Source: Ailanthus altissimus (taxonomy: Eukaryota; Streptophyta; Magnoliopsida; Sapindales; Simaroubaceae). From it: a DNA stretch of 64,000 bases. The stretch spans positions 36,454,501 through 36,518,500 of the forward strand of contig OX327684.1 of NCBI GenBank assembly GCA_946807835.1, given 5' to 3'. The translations under genes and the position numbers were made by a program. The notes beneath the pieces were generated by a model. It ran no database searches. It was not told the DNA's origin and saw nothing but the letters and a program-made list of their open reading frames with translations. The stretch's first letter is position 1; each line of letters opens with the position of its first letter. Below are positions 12,704-21,690 of this stretch, one piece after another.

Positions 12704-13214
12704 AAGGGTGGGTAATTTTAGATTCGAAAATTTTTGAATCTTATTCGAATTTAATTGGGACGTTAAAATGTGTTTTGATCGGGACATATTTTGGGTCGGG
12801 AGAAATTTTGATCTGATCTCGGGTCAGGTCGTGAATTCTCGATTTATTTTTTTAAAAAAAATTACTTTGAAACGACATAGTTTTGATTCGGGTTCGAGAC
12901 GGATCGGGACAATTCAGGACAGTTCAGGACAATTCGAGACGGTTCGAGTTTGGGATGGATTTAGAATAATTTAGGATGGTTCTGTACGATTCGAGTCAGG
13001 ACGGTTCGGGTCTGGATAATTCGGGACGGTTCGGGCTTGGGTTCGGGGCGGTTCGAGTTCGGGACGGGTTGGGAATTTCCGTTCCTGAACTCGACCCGTC
13101 CCGTTTGGGACAAAATTTTCTATCCCGAACCCGTTCCCGTTTCTATCCTAACTCGAAATTTCAAAAAGTGTCGAGTTGAGACGGGTCAGATTCGAAAATA
13201 ATGCCCACCCCCTA
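12704..13214. repeat. G-rich TIR repeat with GACGGTTCGG-type internal repeats
   Basis: The left end TAAGGGTGGGTAATTTTA and the right end (complement TAGGGGGTGGGCATTATTTT) form imperfect TIRs. The interior is a string of short degenerate repeats of the type CGGGACGGTTCGGG or ACAATTCGGGAC on the plus strand, followed by complementary CCCGTCCCG stretches, so the right half can fold on the left. Related copy at 59005-59335. It is non-coding; open frames across it are artefacts of the repeat. Confidence 0.6.
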
Positions 13215-15479
13215 ATTATACTTGCTATAACTCTTAAGTGGAGAGGATCTGTCTTTTTATGCAAGGAAATTTACCATTTACACCTCTAATAAATTTTTAT
13301 ATTATTAAAAATTTTCTAATATTTAAAATTTCTTCTATCATTATAATTATAATAGTATAAATATAATTTTAAAAAAATATAACAATATTTTTATTTTAAA
13401 AAATAAATAATTGTATGTAACAAATAATAATAATACATTATATAAATAATAAAAATAATTTATAATTTAGAGTATAACCTTAAAAAAAAAAAGTCAACAA
13501 CAATATGTTTAGTATACTTTTAATTATAAGAGTATAATTAAGCTTACTCTAATCGATTGACTAACTTATTATATGCATAATTTATAATTGAAAGATTAGT
13601 AATAACTAAAAATTTGATCTTGACAAGAAAAGTTTTGGGAGTCAGAAATTTTTAATCACCCAAGCAGTACAGTAAGAGATAAAAAATATAGAGACAAAAG
13701 AATTAGAATAATGAAAAAAAAAAATTTACCCACTATCTCTCAATTTGTCTTTATAAAAAACGATCTTTATCCCTTATCTTTTTTTTGAGCTTATTAGTTA
13801 ATATCTACTTACTTCTTTAAGATTTTAAAAAGGATTATAACTCTCTTACCATTAAAAATTATTTTATTATCTTTTAAATTTTTATATGATTTAATAATTT
13901 TACCTTTAATTATACATTATTTATAATAGTCGTTTTTTACTGTGTTCAAAAATAAATTTGATATAAGTTTAAAGTTTCTTACGAGTATGCTCAACTGATT
14001 CTTGTCAGACTTAATTATAATTTAGAATTAATAATCATAAAATACAACTCTTTTATATAAATATAAAAGAGATTTTTATATACTAATAAAGTTGAGCACT
14101 TACATGAGAGGTCAAATGGGCAGGCCCACTGACCTGGATTCGCAGATCCAGTTGGGCTGGTGTCTGTCACTAAATCAATCCGCCTGTAAAATTAAGTGCA
14201 TCTTTGTAACAGATGCGCGGGTTTTAAGTTTTAACAAATTAATAGATTTATTTTTTTTCCAGAAAAAAAACCTGAATTTGAAAGGATTTTTTTTAGTGTC
14301 AATCATAAAATTTTATTAAATTTAATAAAAAAACAGAAAAACAAATGAAATATTTGCATGCTCAACTTTAAATACATATGAACTTTGAGAATACACAAAT
14401 ATATATAAAACAATGTTTGGGCTTCTACATAAAATAGGCCAGGCCCATTACAGAACCTAGACGGACCAATTCTGTTACTATTTCCACTTCCAGCACTATT
14501 CATGCGGCCACGTCACGGGACAGCTCTGGAGAAAGTTTCCGTCTCGTCTCGTCCCGGCCAGGCCAGGGTATTTGGGTAAATTCCGCTTTAGCATTTCTAA
14601 CTTCGATTATGATATGATTTCATGCATAAAGAAAGAAATGTGAATCTGTTTCGGAGACTTAGTGAAGCACACAAAAAAAAAAAAAAAAACTTTTCCCTTG
14701 AGGAATTGTTACGTATCAACCGGGGAGAAAGTCAGTCCAAAAAACATACAGAAGAGAAAATCAATCCAAAAAAAATGCATAATTCGTGTGAGAATGGAAG
14801 AATTGTAGAGAGAGAATAAGCCTTGTCCCAAGAAGAAGAAGAATGTATTATTTCACATTTTGAGGTTGAGTTTCCGATACACATACTATATAAGTTATCT
14901 TGTTATTTATTTTATCGAGATATATATATATATATATTGTATCACTTTACGTGTGTTATGAATAGAGGCTTAACACCGTTTTCATATTTAATGTAAATTA
15001 TATTTTATTATATCAAAGATTAGCATGAAAAAGAAAAAATATGTACGAGACTTCAAAATTTTTTTTTTTACATGATTCGCTTCGATTTTTATAAAGGGTT
15101 TGAATCTAGCTCTGTCAGGCAACGTAATTTAGAATCTACATATCACCACCTTCAAAACAATTAATAAAATTTTACAATCAATTAAAATTTTCAAATGAAT
15201 TAAAGTAGATTAAGAAAGACTCATTTATTTACAATCAGAAACAAACCCAAGTGGTGAAAATTAATTTTGCACTTTCTTGTGAGGCACTGAACCTTCACAG
15301 AAGTTTGGAATTTGTAGTAGTTCGTATAACACAATTATATTTCTTCGTCATCATCACCATAAACAAAACTAACCATTATTTTACTTATACCCAAATTTGA
15401 ATGGGAAGTATTACCTTTCCACGAGAAAGTGTCTTTCTCCTGAGATTAATAAATATGAATTTATTAACAGAGTTGAATA
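13215..15479. other. Intergenic stretch
   Basis: Mostly AT-rich. A small GC-rich patch at 14440-14590 (CGGCCACGTCACGGGACAG) contains an ACGT core but no open reading frame of note downstream. A TA run lies near 14921-14938. No gene supported. Confidence 0.4.
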
Positions 15480-16677
15480 TTATTATTAAAGTGAAAGTAT
15501 ATAAATAAATAAAATTATTTGAATAATATATATAATAAATTATTTAAAAATTAAATAGAAAAATAATAAAATGAGAACACATAAAATTTACGTGATTCAA
15601 CAATTTGTTTAAGTTTATAACGGATTAAGATCACACTATTTTTTTATTGAATCACAAGTGTCACGCTTTAAATATTCTCAAGTAAATACTCGAACATTTG
15701 GCGCGCGACAAGACCACCAAGAGGGTGTTTTAGTCCATTGTGTGTTAAATGGGCTAGAGCTTCTAGAAGACCCAATAAAATTAGGTTGAGGCCACATTAA
15801 TGTGGTAGGTAGGAGAATAATCTAGAAAAGACATAATCCTTAGGATATACTTTGGGTAGTTGGCATCTTTGAAATATTTCTTAGGATATTCTCCGCTTTA
15901 GATGTGGACCATTGGATTAGAGTTAATCCTAACCGTTCATTATAAATAGTTTTAGCTACAAATAGGTGGAGTTCTCATTTGAGAAACCATCCTCCAAATA
16001 CTTCAAATTGTATAGCTTTGTAATTCTCTCTTTGGTAATAATATTCGAGAGTATTTTCTCAAACACTTGGTGTGTGCTTCTTCTTCATCTCTTTCTTTGG
16101 TTAATTGGGGTCTTGTAGGCTGCTTAGCACTAACAAGTGTCTAAGGCCGCGCGAGTTTGAGAAATCAGCCCGTGACACAAGGCACTCATAAACCACGCAT
16201 TTTACAAAAAAGATTAAAAAGAATAACTCTTTTTTACACTCTAAGAAATTTTTCTCACTAAAAATCACAAAGATTTCTTATTTGATCACTTAGATCTGTT
16301 GGATTATCATAAAGATGTGTTTACAAGCCAATTGAGAGCCTTTATATAGGCTTTAGGACGTCATAGGTTTACCCTAAATATGTGGGAGTTATATTAAAGA
16401 GTCTTGAAGTAAGTGAGAGACAAATAAGAAAGTCTCAAAATGAAAAACGAATTCCCGTGCCCACCGCCCATCACCGCGACGATGGTGCACCCGCCTAAAC
16501 GCTGCGACACTAACCATATGGCGCCACAGCGCTCATGTGCTAGTTTCAACGCTAATCCTGTCACTCCCCCCTTCGCTTTTAACCCTCTCTCACATCCGTC
16601 TTTGATCCTCGTATACCCTACGCACTTAACTTGATCTCCAAATCATATTTCAATAATTTTGAATCAATATTCACACA
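15480..16677 (-). repeat. 3' LTR of the minus-strand copia element (interrupted)
   Basis: Aligns with 17701-18336 in blocks such as ATAAATAAATAAAAT near 15500, TAAAATTTACGT near 15580, GATCACTTAGATCTGTT near 16282 and GAGAGCCTTTATATAGG near 16336. The alignment breaks exactly at 15659-16177, where another LTR is inserted. Confidence 0.8.
15659..16177 (+). mobile_element. Solo LTR nested in the copia 3' LTR
   Basis: A 519-bp insert starting TGTCACG and ending CGTGACA, a perfect 7-bp inverted terminus beginning TG and ending CA, as in LTRs. It is flanked by CAAG on both sides (15655-15658 and 16178-16181; ACAAG if one shared base is counted), and the empty site is visible in the partner LTR near 17875. 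A TATA box, TATAAATAG, lies at 15941-15949, followed by a pyrimidine-rich CTTCTTCTTCATCTC stretch, as expected of U3-R-U5 order on the plus strand. No internal region is present, so it arose by LTR-LTR recombination. Superfamily is not certain; Ty3/gypsy is plausible. Confidence 0.8.
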
Positions 16678-16691
16678 AATCACCTCCTTGA

Positions 16692-17688
16692 TTCAAAATC
16701 ATCCATAAAGTAACTTGATCTCTCATTTTCGCATCTTCAGTCACCCTCACAAAATAGTGACTCCGGTTAAGTCCTTGCATAGGATAAACTTAACCGAGGG
16801 TAGTGACTTAGTCAACATATCAGCAGGTTTTTAGACGATGCTATATTCGTTAAACTAACTTCAACAGTTTAGACAATCTCTCGAATGTAATGAAGCCTCA
16901 CAACAATGTGTTTTGATCTCTTGTGGAACACTTAATGCTTACTTAGGTGTATGGCACTCTCGTTATCACAATATATACCGATGTTCGCATCTTCACTAGC
17001 CAATACCTCTGCGCATATGCCTTTTAATCACACGGCCTCTTTTATAACTTCACCAACAACTATATACTCCTCCTCTGTGGTAGATAGTGCAATCATATGT
17101 TGTAGAACTGATCTCCAACACACACTACACCCAAACACTGTGAATACATAGCCCGTCAACGATCTTCTCTTGTCTAGATCACCTGCATAAATCTGAGTCT
17201 ACATACCCTCTTACCATTTCACTGTTGTCATCATTCATTTTATACATAAACCTGTGATTTGACGTCCCCTCGAGATATCTCAGAATCTACTTCACTGTAA
17301 GCTAGTGATCCTTACCCGAATTTGTCATGTATCTACTCACCACACTCATAACCTATGCTATATCTAATATTGTACAAACTATTACATATATAATGCTCCC
17401 TACAACGCTTGCATATGGTGCTTTACTCCTCTGTAGTTTCTCCTCTTCAGATGTCGGTGACTGTGCTGTTGAAAGATTGAAATTCATGGCCAAAGGAGTA
17501 AAGACAGCCTTTACGTTGGACATACCAAACTTCTCTAGAATTTTGAGTATATATCGTTGTTGGGATAAGAAGATAACATCTCTTATTTCCCTCGCAATAT
17601 CCATACCCAAAATTCTCTTCGCTGCTTTCCAAATCCTTCATTTCTTTACCTCATACTTGAATGTGGTCATGTCTGCTTAAAAAATCAA
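16692..17688 (-). pseudogene. Residual copia interior: gag start joined to RT/RNase H end
   Basis: Reading the minus strand from the primer site, an ATG with a short gag-like start (MTTFKYEVKK, around 17670-17640) runs straight into a late RT segment (LGMDIAREIRD, then QRYILKILEKFGMSNVK, about 17610-17530) and the connection to RNase H (APYASVVGSIIYVIVCT, about 17420-17370). RNase H remnants follow to about 16760. Protease, integrase and most of RT are missing, and stops interrupt the rest. Confidence 0.75.
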
Positions 17689-17700
17689 GCTCTGATACCA
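17689..17700 (-). other. Primer-binding site, initiator Met-tRNA type
   Basis: The complement reads TGGTATCAGAGC, the standard 12-base primer site of plant Ty1/copia elements. It lies immediately inside the right LTR. Confidence 0.9.
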
Positions 17701-18336
17701 GTTTATTAAAGCGGAAGCACACAAATAAATAAAATCACTCAAGCAATATATGCAAAATAAGTTATTAGGAAAATAAAGAGAGAAAGGTTAGAATGAGAAT
17801 ACACAAAATTTACGTTATTTGCTAATTTGCCTACGTCCATGGCAGATCAAGATCACACTCTTTTCTTATTAAATCATAAGGCGCTCATAAAGCACGCTTT
17901 TTACAAGAAAGATCACAAAGAACAATTCTCTCTTACACTCTAAAAAATTTCTCTCACCAAGAATTACAAAATTTTTTTGTTTGATCACTTAGATCTATTA
18001 GGTTATCACAAAGATATGTTTACAAATCAATTGAGAGCCTTTATATAAGCTTTAGGACGTCTTAGGTGTACCATTAACATACGGGAGTCGTATTAAGGAG
18101 TCTTGAAGTAAGTAGGAGACAAATAAAGAAGTCTTAAAACGAAAAACGGATTCCGGCGCCCAGCGCTACGGCGCTCAAGTGCTGGTTTCGGTGCCGCAGC
18201 ATCCACTTCTGATCGCTGTGGTGCTGGCGCCTGTCACCCCCCCTTCGCTTTTCGCCTCTTTTTACGTCGCATATCTTACGCACTTGACTTAATCTTTAAA
18301 CCATATTTTAATAATTTTTAATTAATATTTATACTA
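17701..18336 (-). repeat. 5' LTR of the minus-strand copia element
   Basis: Uninterrupted partner of 15480-16677. It lies directly next to the primer-binding site at 17689-17700. The GC-rich part at 18150-18250 (GCGCTACGGCGCTCAAGTGC) corresponds to 16450-16560 in the other LTR and is among the most diverged sections. Confidence 0.75.
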
Positions 18337-19712
18337 TAATTTTAAAAATCAATTAAAGAGACAAAAAAACATTGCATAGACAAAATAACAGAGAGAAAAC
18401 ATTGCATTTTATATGTTTTAAAGAGAAAAAATATTGCATGGCCATAAGATCATTGCATAGACAAAATAACAGCGAAAAAACATTGAAATTTGGAGACATT
18501 ATTCACGTGATATAACGTGATCATATTGCTACCTTGATCTAATTTATATTTCCACTCGTAAACACAATGTTGTTTCTGCCGCCGATTATATCATTAACCT
18601 TTTACCACCAAGGTCAGACACAAGTTGGCCGTCGGAAATTAATTTTAGTAATTTCAAACTTTTCAAGTTAGTATTTTTATTTATTTATTTATTTTTAACA
18701 TTAGTATATTTTAATATTTTATATTTTCACTTTGTAACATAAAAATTATTTTGTATAGTAAGAAATAATTTATATTCAATATTTTTTTAATACTTGAGCT
18801 AGAAGTCTTTTCTAATTTTTTAATATTAATTTAAATTTATTTTTATTTGTTATCATGATTAATTCAATATACTCAAATTATTATTCTGAAGTTTATTTGA
18901 AATTAAAAAAAAAAATTGAAGAATTACTTCTTACTTTGATAGATTAATTTAATTTTGTGCAATTCTTTCGTTTTTCACATTAACAGTAGAATAAGTAATA
19001 GAAAAGAATATGTTTTTTTTTAAACTAGCTAAGTAGTTTTTTATATTAACAGATAATCTGTCTAAATTATTAACTCAGAAGCAGTAGAAATAAATTATAT
19101 TTTTTGAGACATCATTAAGTACTACATATATTTGAGCATGGGGGCTCAGCTCCCCAAGGTCTCATATTTTCATCTGGGTTCGACTTCCCTTCCCCCCTAA
19201 GTGGTGCAAAAATGTTGATAAAAATATTGTGATCCCCCCATTCAAAAAATAAAAAAATACTACATATATTATCTCTTTCTCGCCCATACATTTTAACGTC
19301 TTTATTGTTCTATATAAATGTATATGCATACATTAAATTTATGCAAAATACACATGAAACTTTGACATGCATTATATATATAATTGATCTAATGAGTTAC
19401 GTAATTCATTATATGATAAAAAATACTGTTACATGTCATTATTTAATAAATTAATAATTTTTTATAAATTTTACATAATTAACTTAGTATACGATGAGAA
19501 ATACTATCAAATGTTATTATTTAATAAATTAATAATTTTTGTATAATTTATAATATATTATTAAATATTATTATGTGTTTAAAAACTCACCGTGTATTAA
19601 GTTACATAACCTACTATATATATATAATTTTTTAATTCTCATTAACGAATTAAAAATTTTATAACGTGAGAAAAGAATAATTTTATAATGTGATATGTGA
19701 TTCTTGAGTACC
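18337..19712. other. Intergenic stretch with short tandem duplications
   Basis: CATTGCATAGACAAAATAAC occurs at 18370 and again at 18451 (about 81-bp period). Another pair with an 80-bp period lies at about 19413 and 19493 (ATTATTTAATAAATTAATAA in both). A patch at 19138-19240 contains GGTTCGACTTCC, near a Pol III B-box, and could be a worn SINE or tRNA-like remnant. No gene supported. Confidence 0.4.
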
Positions 19713-19721
19713 AATACTAAT

Positions 19722-19970
19722 AGGGTATTAACAACGTTACTCTCTAAGATTTATATAAATTACATTTTGATTACGATTTTAGTTTTAATTATAGTATTAC
19801 TCATTTTACTTAATATAAAAAATAATTATTATTTACTTGATAAAATAAATAAATTTTAAATATATTTTCGTCCTTTAAATTAAGTAAAGGTGTGGTAGTG
19901 TAATTAAAATCAAAATTATCATTAAAATATAATTTATGCAAATCTCGAGGGTAACAGTGTTAATATCCCT
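19722..19970. mobile_element. MITE with 9-bp target duplication (family 1)
   Basis: A 249-bp element with inverted ends AGGGTATTAACAACGTTAC and, on the complement of the right end, AGGGATATTAACACTGTTAC. It is flanked by AATACTAAT at 19713-19721 and 19971-19979. The paralogous ERF-A upstream sequence near 6667 (GAGTATTAATAGCAC) shows the unoccupied site. It is non-coding. The 9-bp duplication suggests mobilisation by a Mutator-like transposase (inference). Confidence 0.8.
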
Positions 19971-20329
19971 AATACTAATAGCACATAATTCAATCTCCAG
20001 GAGAAACACGTGGGGATATACATTTACACGTATAAAATAATCAATCGTCACATGGGCCCGTTGCACCCCTAACTTTATTATTGATTTTTTTTTCAACGAG
20101 CTTGCCCGATTGTAACGACATTTTTCGTCCTTACTTCCACTTACAACGAGGCAGAACTGTCCTACATACATATAATTTTAATATATGATTCTTTTACAAA
20201 AATAATATCATAACAAATCCAGTTGTCACTCACCCAAGATATATTATAATACAGAAACTTATTAAATAAAAAAAAGACGAAGAAAAAAACAATAAATTAA
20301 TAATAATAACAATACAACACTAAAAAAAG

Positions 20330-20347
20330 GTGCTTGAAATACTAGCC
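20330..20347 (+). promoter_or_regulatory. 18-bp motif shared with ERF-A promoter
   Basis: GTGCTTGAAATACTAGCC, identical to 7496-7513. It is 731 bp before the ERF-B ATG instead of 214 bp, because a 448-bp element is inserted between the motif and the gene. Confidence 0.55.
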
Positions 20348-20385
20348 CAACTGTGTAACTGTAGCCCCACATGCAGATACAGAAA

Positions 20386-20833
20386 GGTGTATTAACACTG
20401 TTAACCCTAACATTTATACAAATTACATATTAATAATAGTTTTAACTTTAATTAATCTGTCACCCTCTACATCTAATTTAAAGAACAAAAATACCTTCAT
20501 CTTCTTGCTTTTCTATCAACTCTCTCAAAATTTTACTCTCCTTTTTCTTTAATGTTTTTCCGTTTTCAACTTTTTTTTAATCCAAAAATCATTCTTTGAT
20601 TATTTTTTTCCCCTCAAAACTCAAGTAACACAATAACAAAACAAAAATCATTGATTTCAACAGAAGTTTGAATCACTAACTTTTAATTTCAGTTTAACAA
20701 AATCCAAAGCTAAAACTTAAAAAAAAAAGCTAGGATATTTTCATCTTTCAAATTAAATAGAGGGGGTAACAGTTTAATTAAATCAAAAATACCATCAAAA
20801 TGTAATTTTTATAAATCTCAGGGTTAATACCCG
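20386..20833. mobile_element. MITE with 10-bp target duplication, in ERF-B promoter (family 1)
   Basis: A 448-bp element with ends GGTGTATTAACACTG and, on the complement of the right end, CGGGTATTAACCCTG. It is flanked by GATACAGAAA at 20376-20385 and 20834-20843. Its subterminal sequence (ATTTATACAAATTACAT) matches the family seen at 19722-19970 and 43931-44190. The ERF-A promoter lacks it: there ACAGCAAAAGTAATTTCG (about 7526) continues directly, matching ACAGAAATGAAGTTTCG after the insert at ERF-B. Confidence 0.8.
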
Positions 20834-20915
20834 GATACAGAAATGAAGTTTCGTTGGAACTTCAAAGAGAAATAATAAAATGAAAAATGAAAACCTACTG
20901 GAAGTAGTATCTGCG

Positions 20916-20931
20916 TATATATATATATATA
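20916..20931 (+). promoter_or_regulatory. TA-repeat TATA region of ERF-B
   Basis: A TATATATATATATATA run about 130-145 bp before the ATG at 21061, equivalent to 7608-7627 at ERF-A. Confidence 0.5.
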
Positions 20932-21060
20932 AGATCGAGCAACTATTTGAAATCTCAACACTTGATTCAACAGAAGCAAAACACTCTGAGAGTCACAGAT
21001 CTACGAAACCTTTTAATTTCTAAAATCTTTCGCTTGTACTCGGAAGGAAGAAAAAAGAAA

Positions 21061-21690
21061 ATGTACCCTGAAAATATCTCCGAATCAGAATTTGCTCTCT
21101 TGGAGTCGATCCGCCAGTATCTTCTCGATGATGACTTCGACAAGATATTTTCTTCGGAAACAAACAGCAACGACACGCCCTTGTTCGCAGAGTATTCGAG
21201 CGACTCTCTATCACAAGCGGGTAACTCTATCTCCATTGACAACATAATTATTGAAGCTTACACGGATAACTTTCACGACGCGGTTAATGCGGGACCGGTT
21301 TCGTTCGACGACGGAGATGTGAAAAATGGAACCGCGGCACCGCGTGAGGATCACGTGCGGGGGGCGAGTTACAAGGGTGTGAGGAGGAGGCCGTGGGGAA
21401 AGTTCGCGGCCGAGATAAGGGACCCTAAGAAGAATGGCGCGCGAGTATGGCTCGGCACCTACGAGACACCTGAGGACGCAGCGCTGGCTTATGATCGAGC
21501 CGCTTTTGAGATGCGCGGTTCCAAAGCGAAGCTCAATTTCCCGCACCTCGTTGGCTCTAATGTTATGCCGGTTAGAGTAACGAAGAAGCGTGGGGCTCTG
21601 GAGCCTTCTTCTCCTTCTTCTTCATCATCGTCGTCGTTGACGACATCGCAAAATGAATTTGCGAAGCCCAAGCGGAAAAGAATCGAATAA
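21061..21690 (+). CDS. AP2/ERF transcription factor, group IX (ERF-B)
   Basis: Intronless gene of 209 aa. The start is the ATG at 21061; reading frame extends upstream without another ATG. The N-terminus [20 protein letters not shown] is almost the same as ERF-A. One AP2 domain spans about residues 104-161. The first Arg of the domain is Lys (YKGVRRR instead of YRGVRRR), at a position that contacts DNA in AtERF1; the other contact residues are kept. A Ser-rich tract and KPKRKRIE form the C-terminus, the latter a likely nuclear signal. It is expected to be a GCC-box-binding nuclear regulator (family inference). ERF-B is closest to ERF-A in coding and promoter sequence, so the two are a tandem pair; ERF-B has a longer acidic middle region with repeated SS, DS and DD residues. 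Confidence 0.95.
   Translation: MYPENISESEFALLESIRQYLLDDDFDKIFSSETNSNDTPLFAEYSSDSLSQAGNSISIDNIIIEAYTDNFHDAVNAGPVSFDDGDVKNGTAAPREDHVRGASYKGVRRRPWGKFAAEIRDPKKNGARVWLGTYETPEDAALAYDRAAFEMRGSKAKLNFPHLVGSNVMPVRVTKKRGALEPSSPSSSSSSSLTTSQNEFAKPKRKRIE

Larger units (their letters stand above)
15480..18336 (-). mobile_element. Ty1/copia element, internally deleted, minus strand
   Basis: Two direct repeats of about 640-680 bp (15480-16677, itself interrupted by a 519-bp insert, and 17701-18336) flank about 1 kb of interior. On the minus strand the right repeat is the 5' LTR, followed at once by TGGTATCAGAGC (17700-17689), a 12-base match to the 3' end of plant initiator Met-tRNA. The polypurine tract AAGGAGGTGATT (complement of 16680-16691) abuts the left LTR, which starts TGTGTGAATATT on that strand. 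The interior keeps only a gag-like start, the end of RT and RNase H, with stops. It is a non-autonomous deletion derivative. The outer end of the left LTR is approximate. Confidence 0.85.

Noticed and set aside
12768..13179. Open frames rich in Gly, Ser, Asp and Arg
   Set aside because: They arise from short G-rich repeats inside a non-coding TIR element.
19138..19240. tRNA gene or SINE
   Set aside because: Only a loose B-box-like word; no cloverleaf and no clear A-box, so not listed as RNA gene.
20947..21060. Upstream in-frame extension of ERF-B by 38 codons
   Set aside because: It begins with TTG and has no similarity to ERF-A; it lies just after the TATA region and is 5' UTR.
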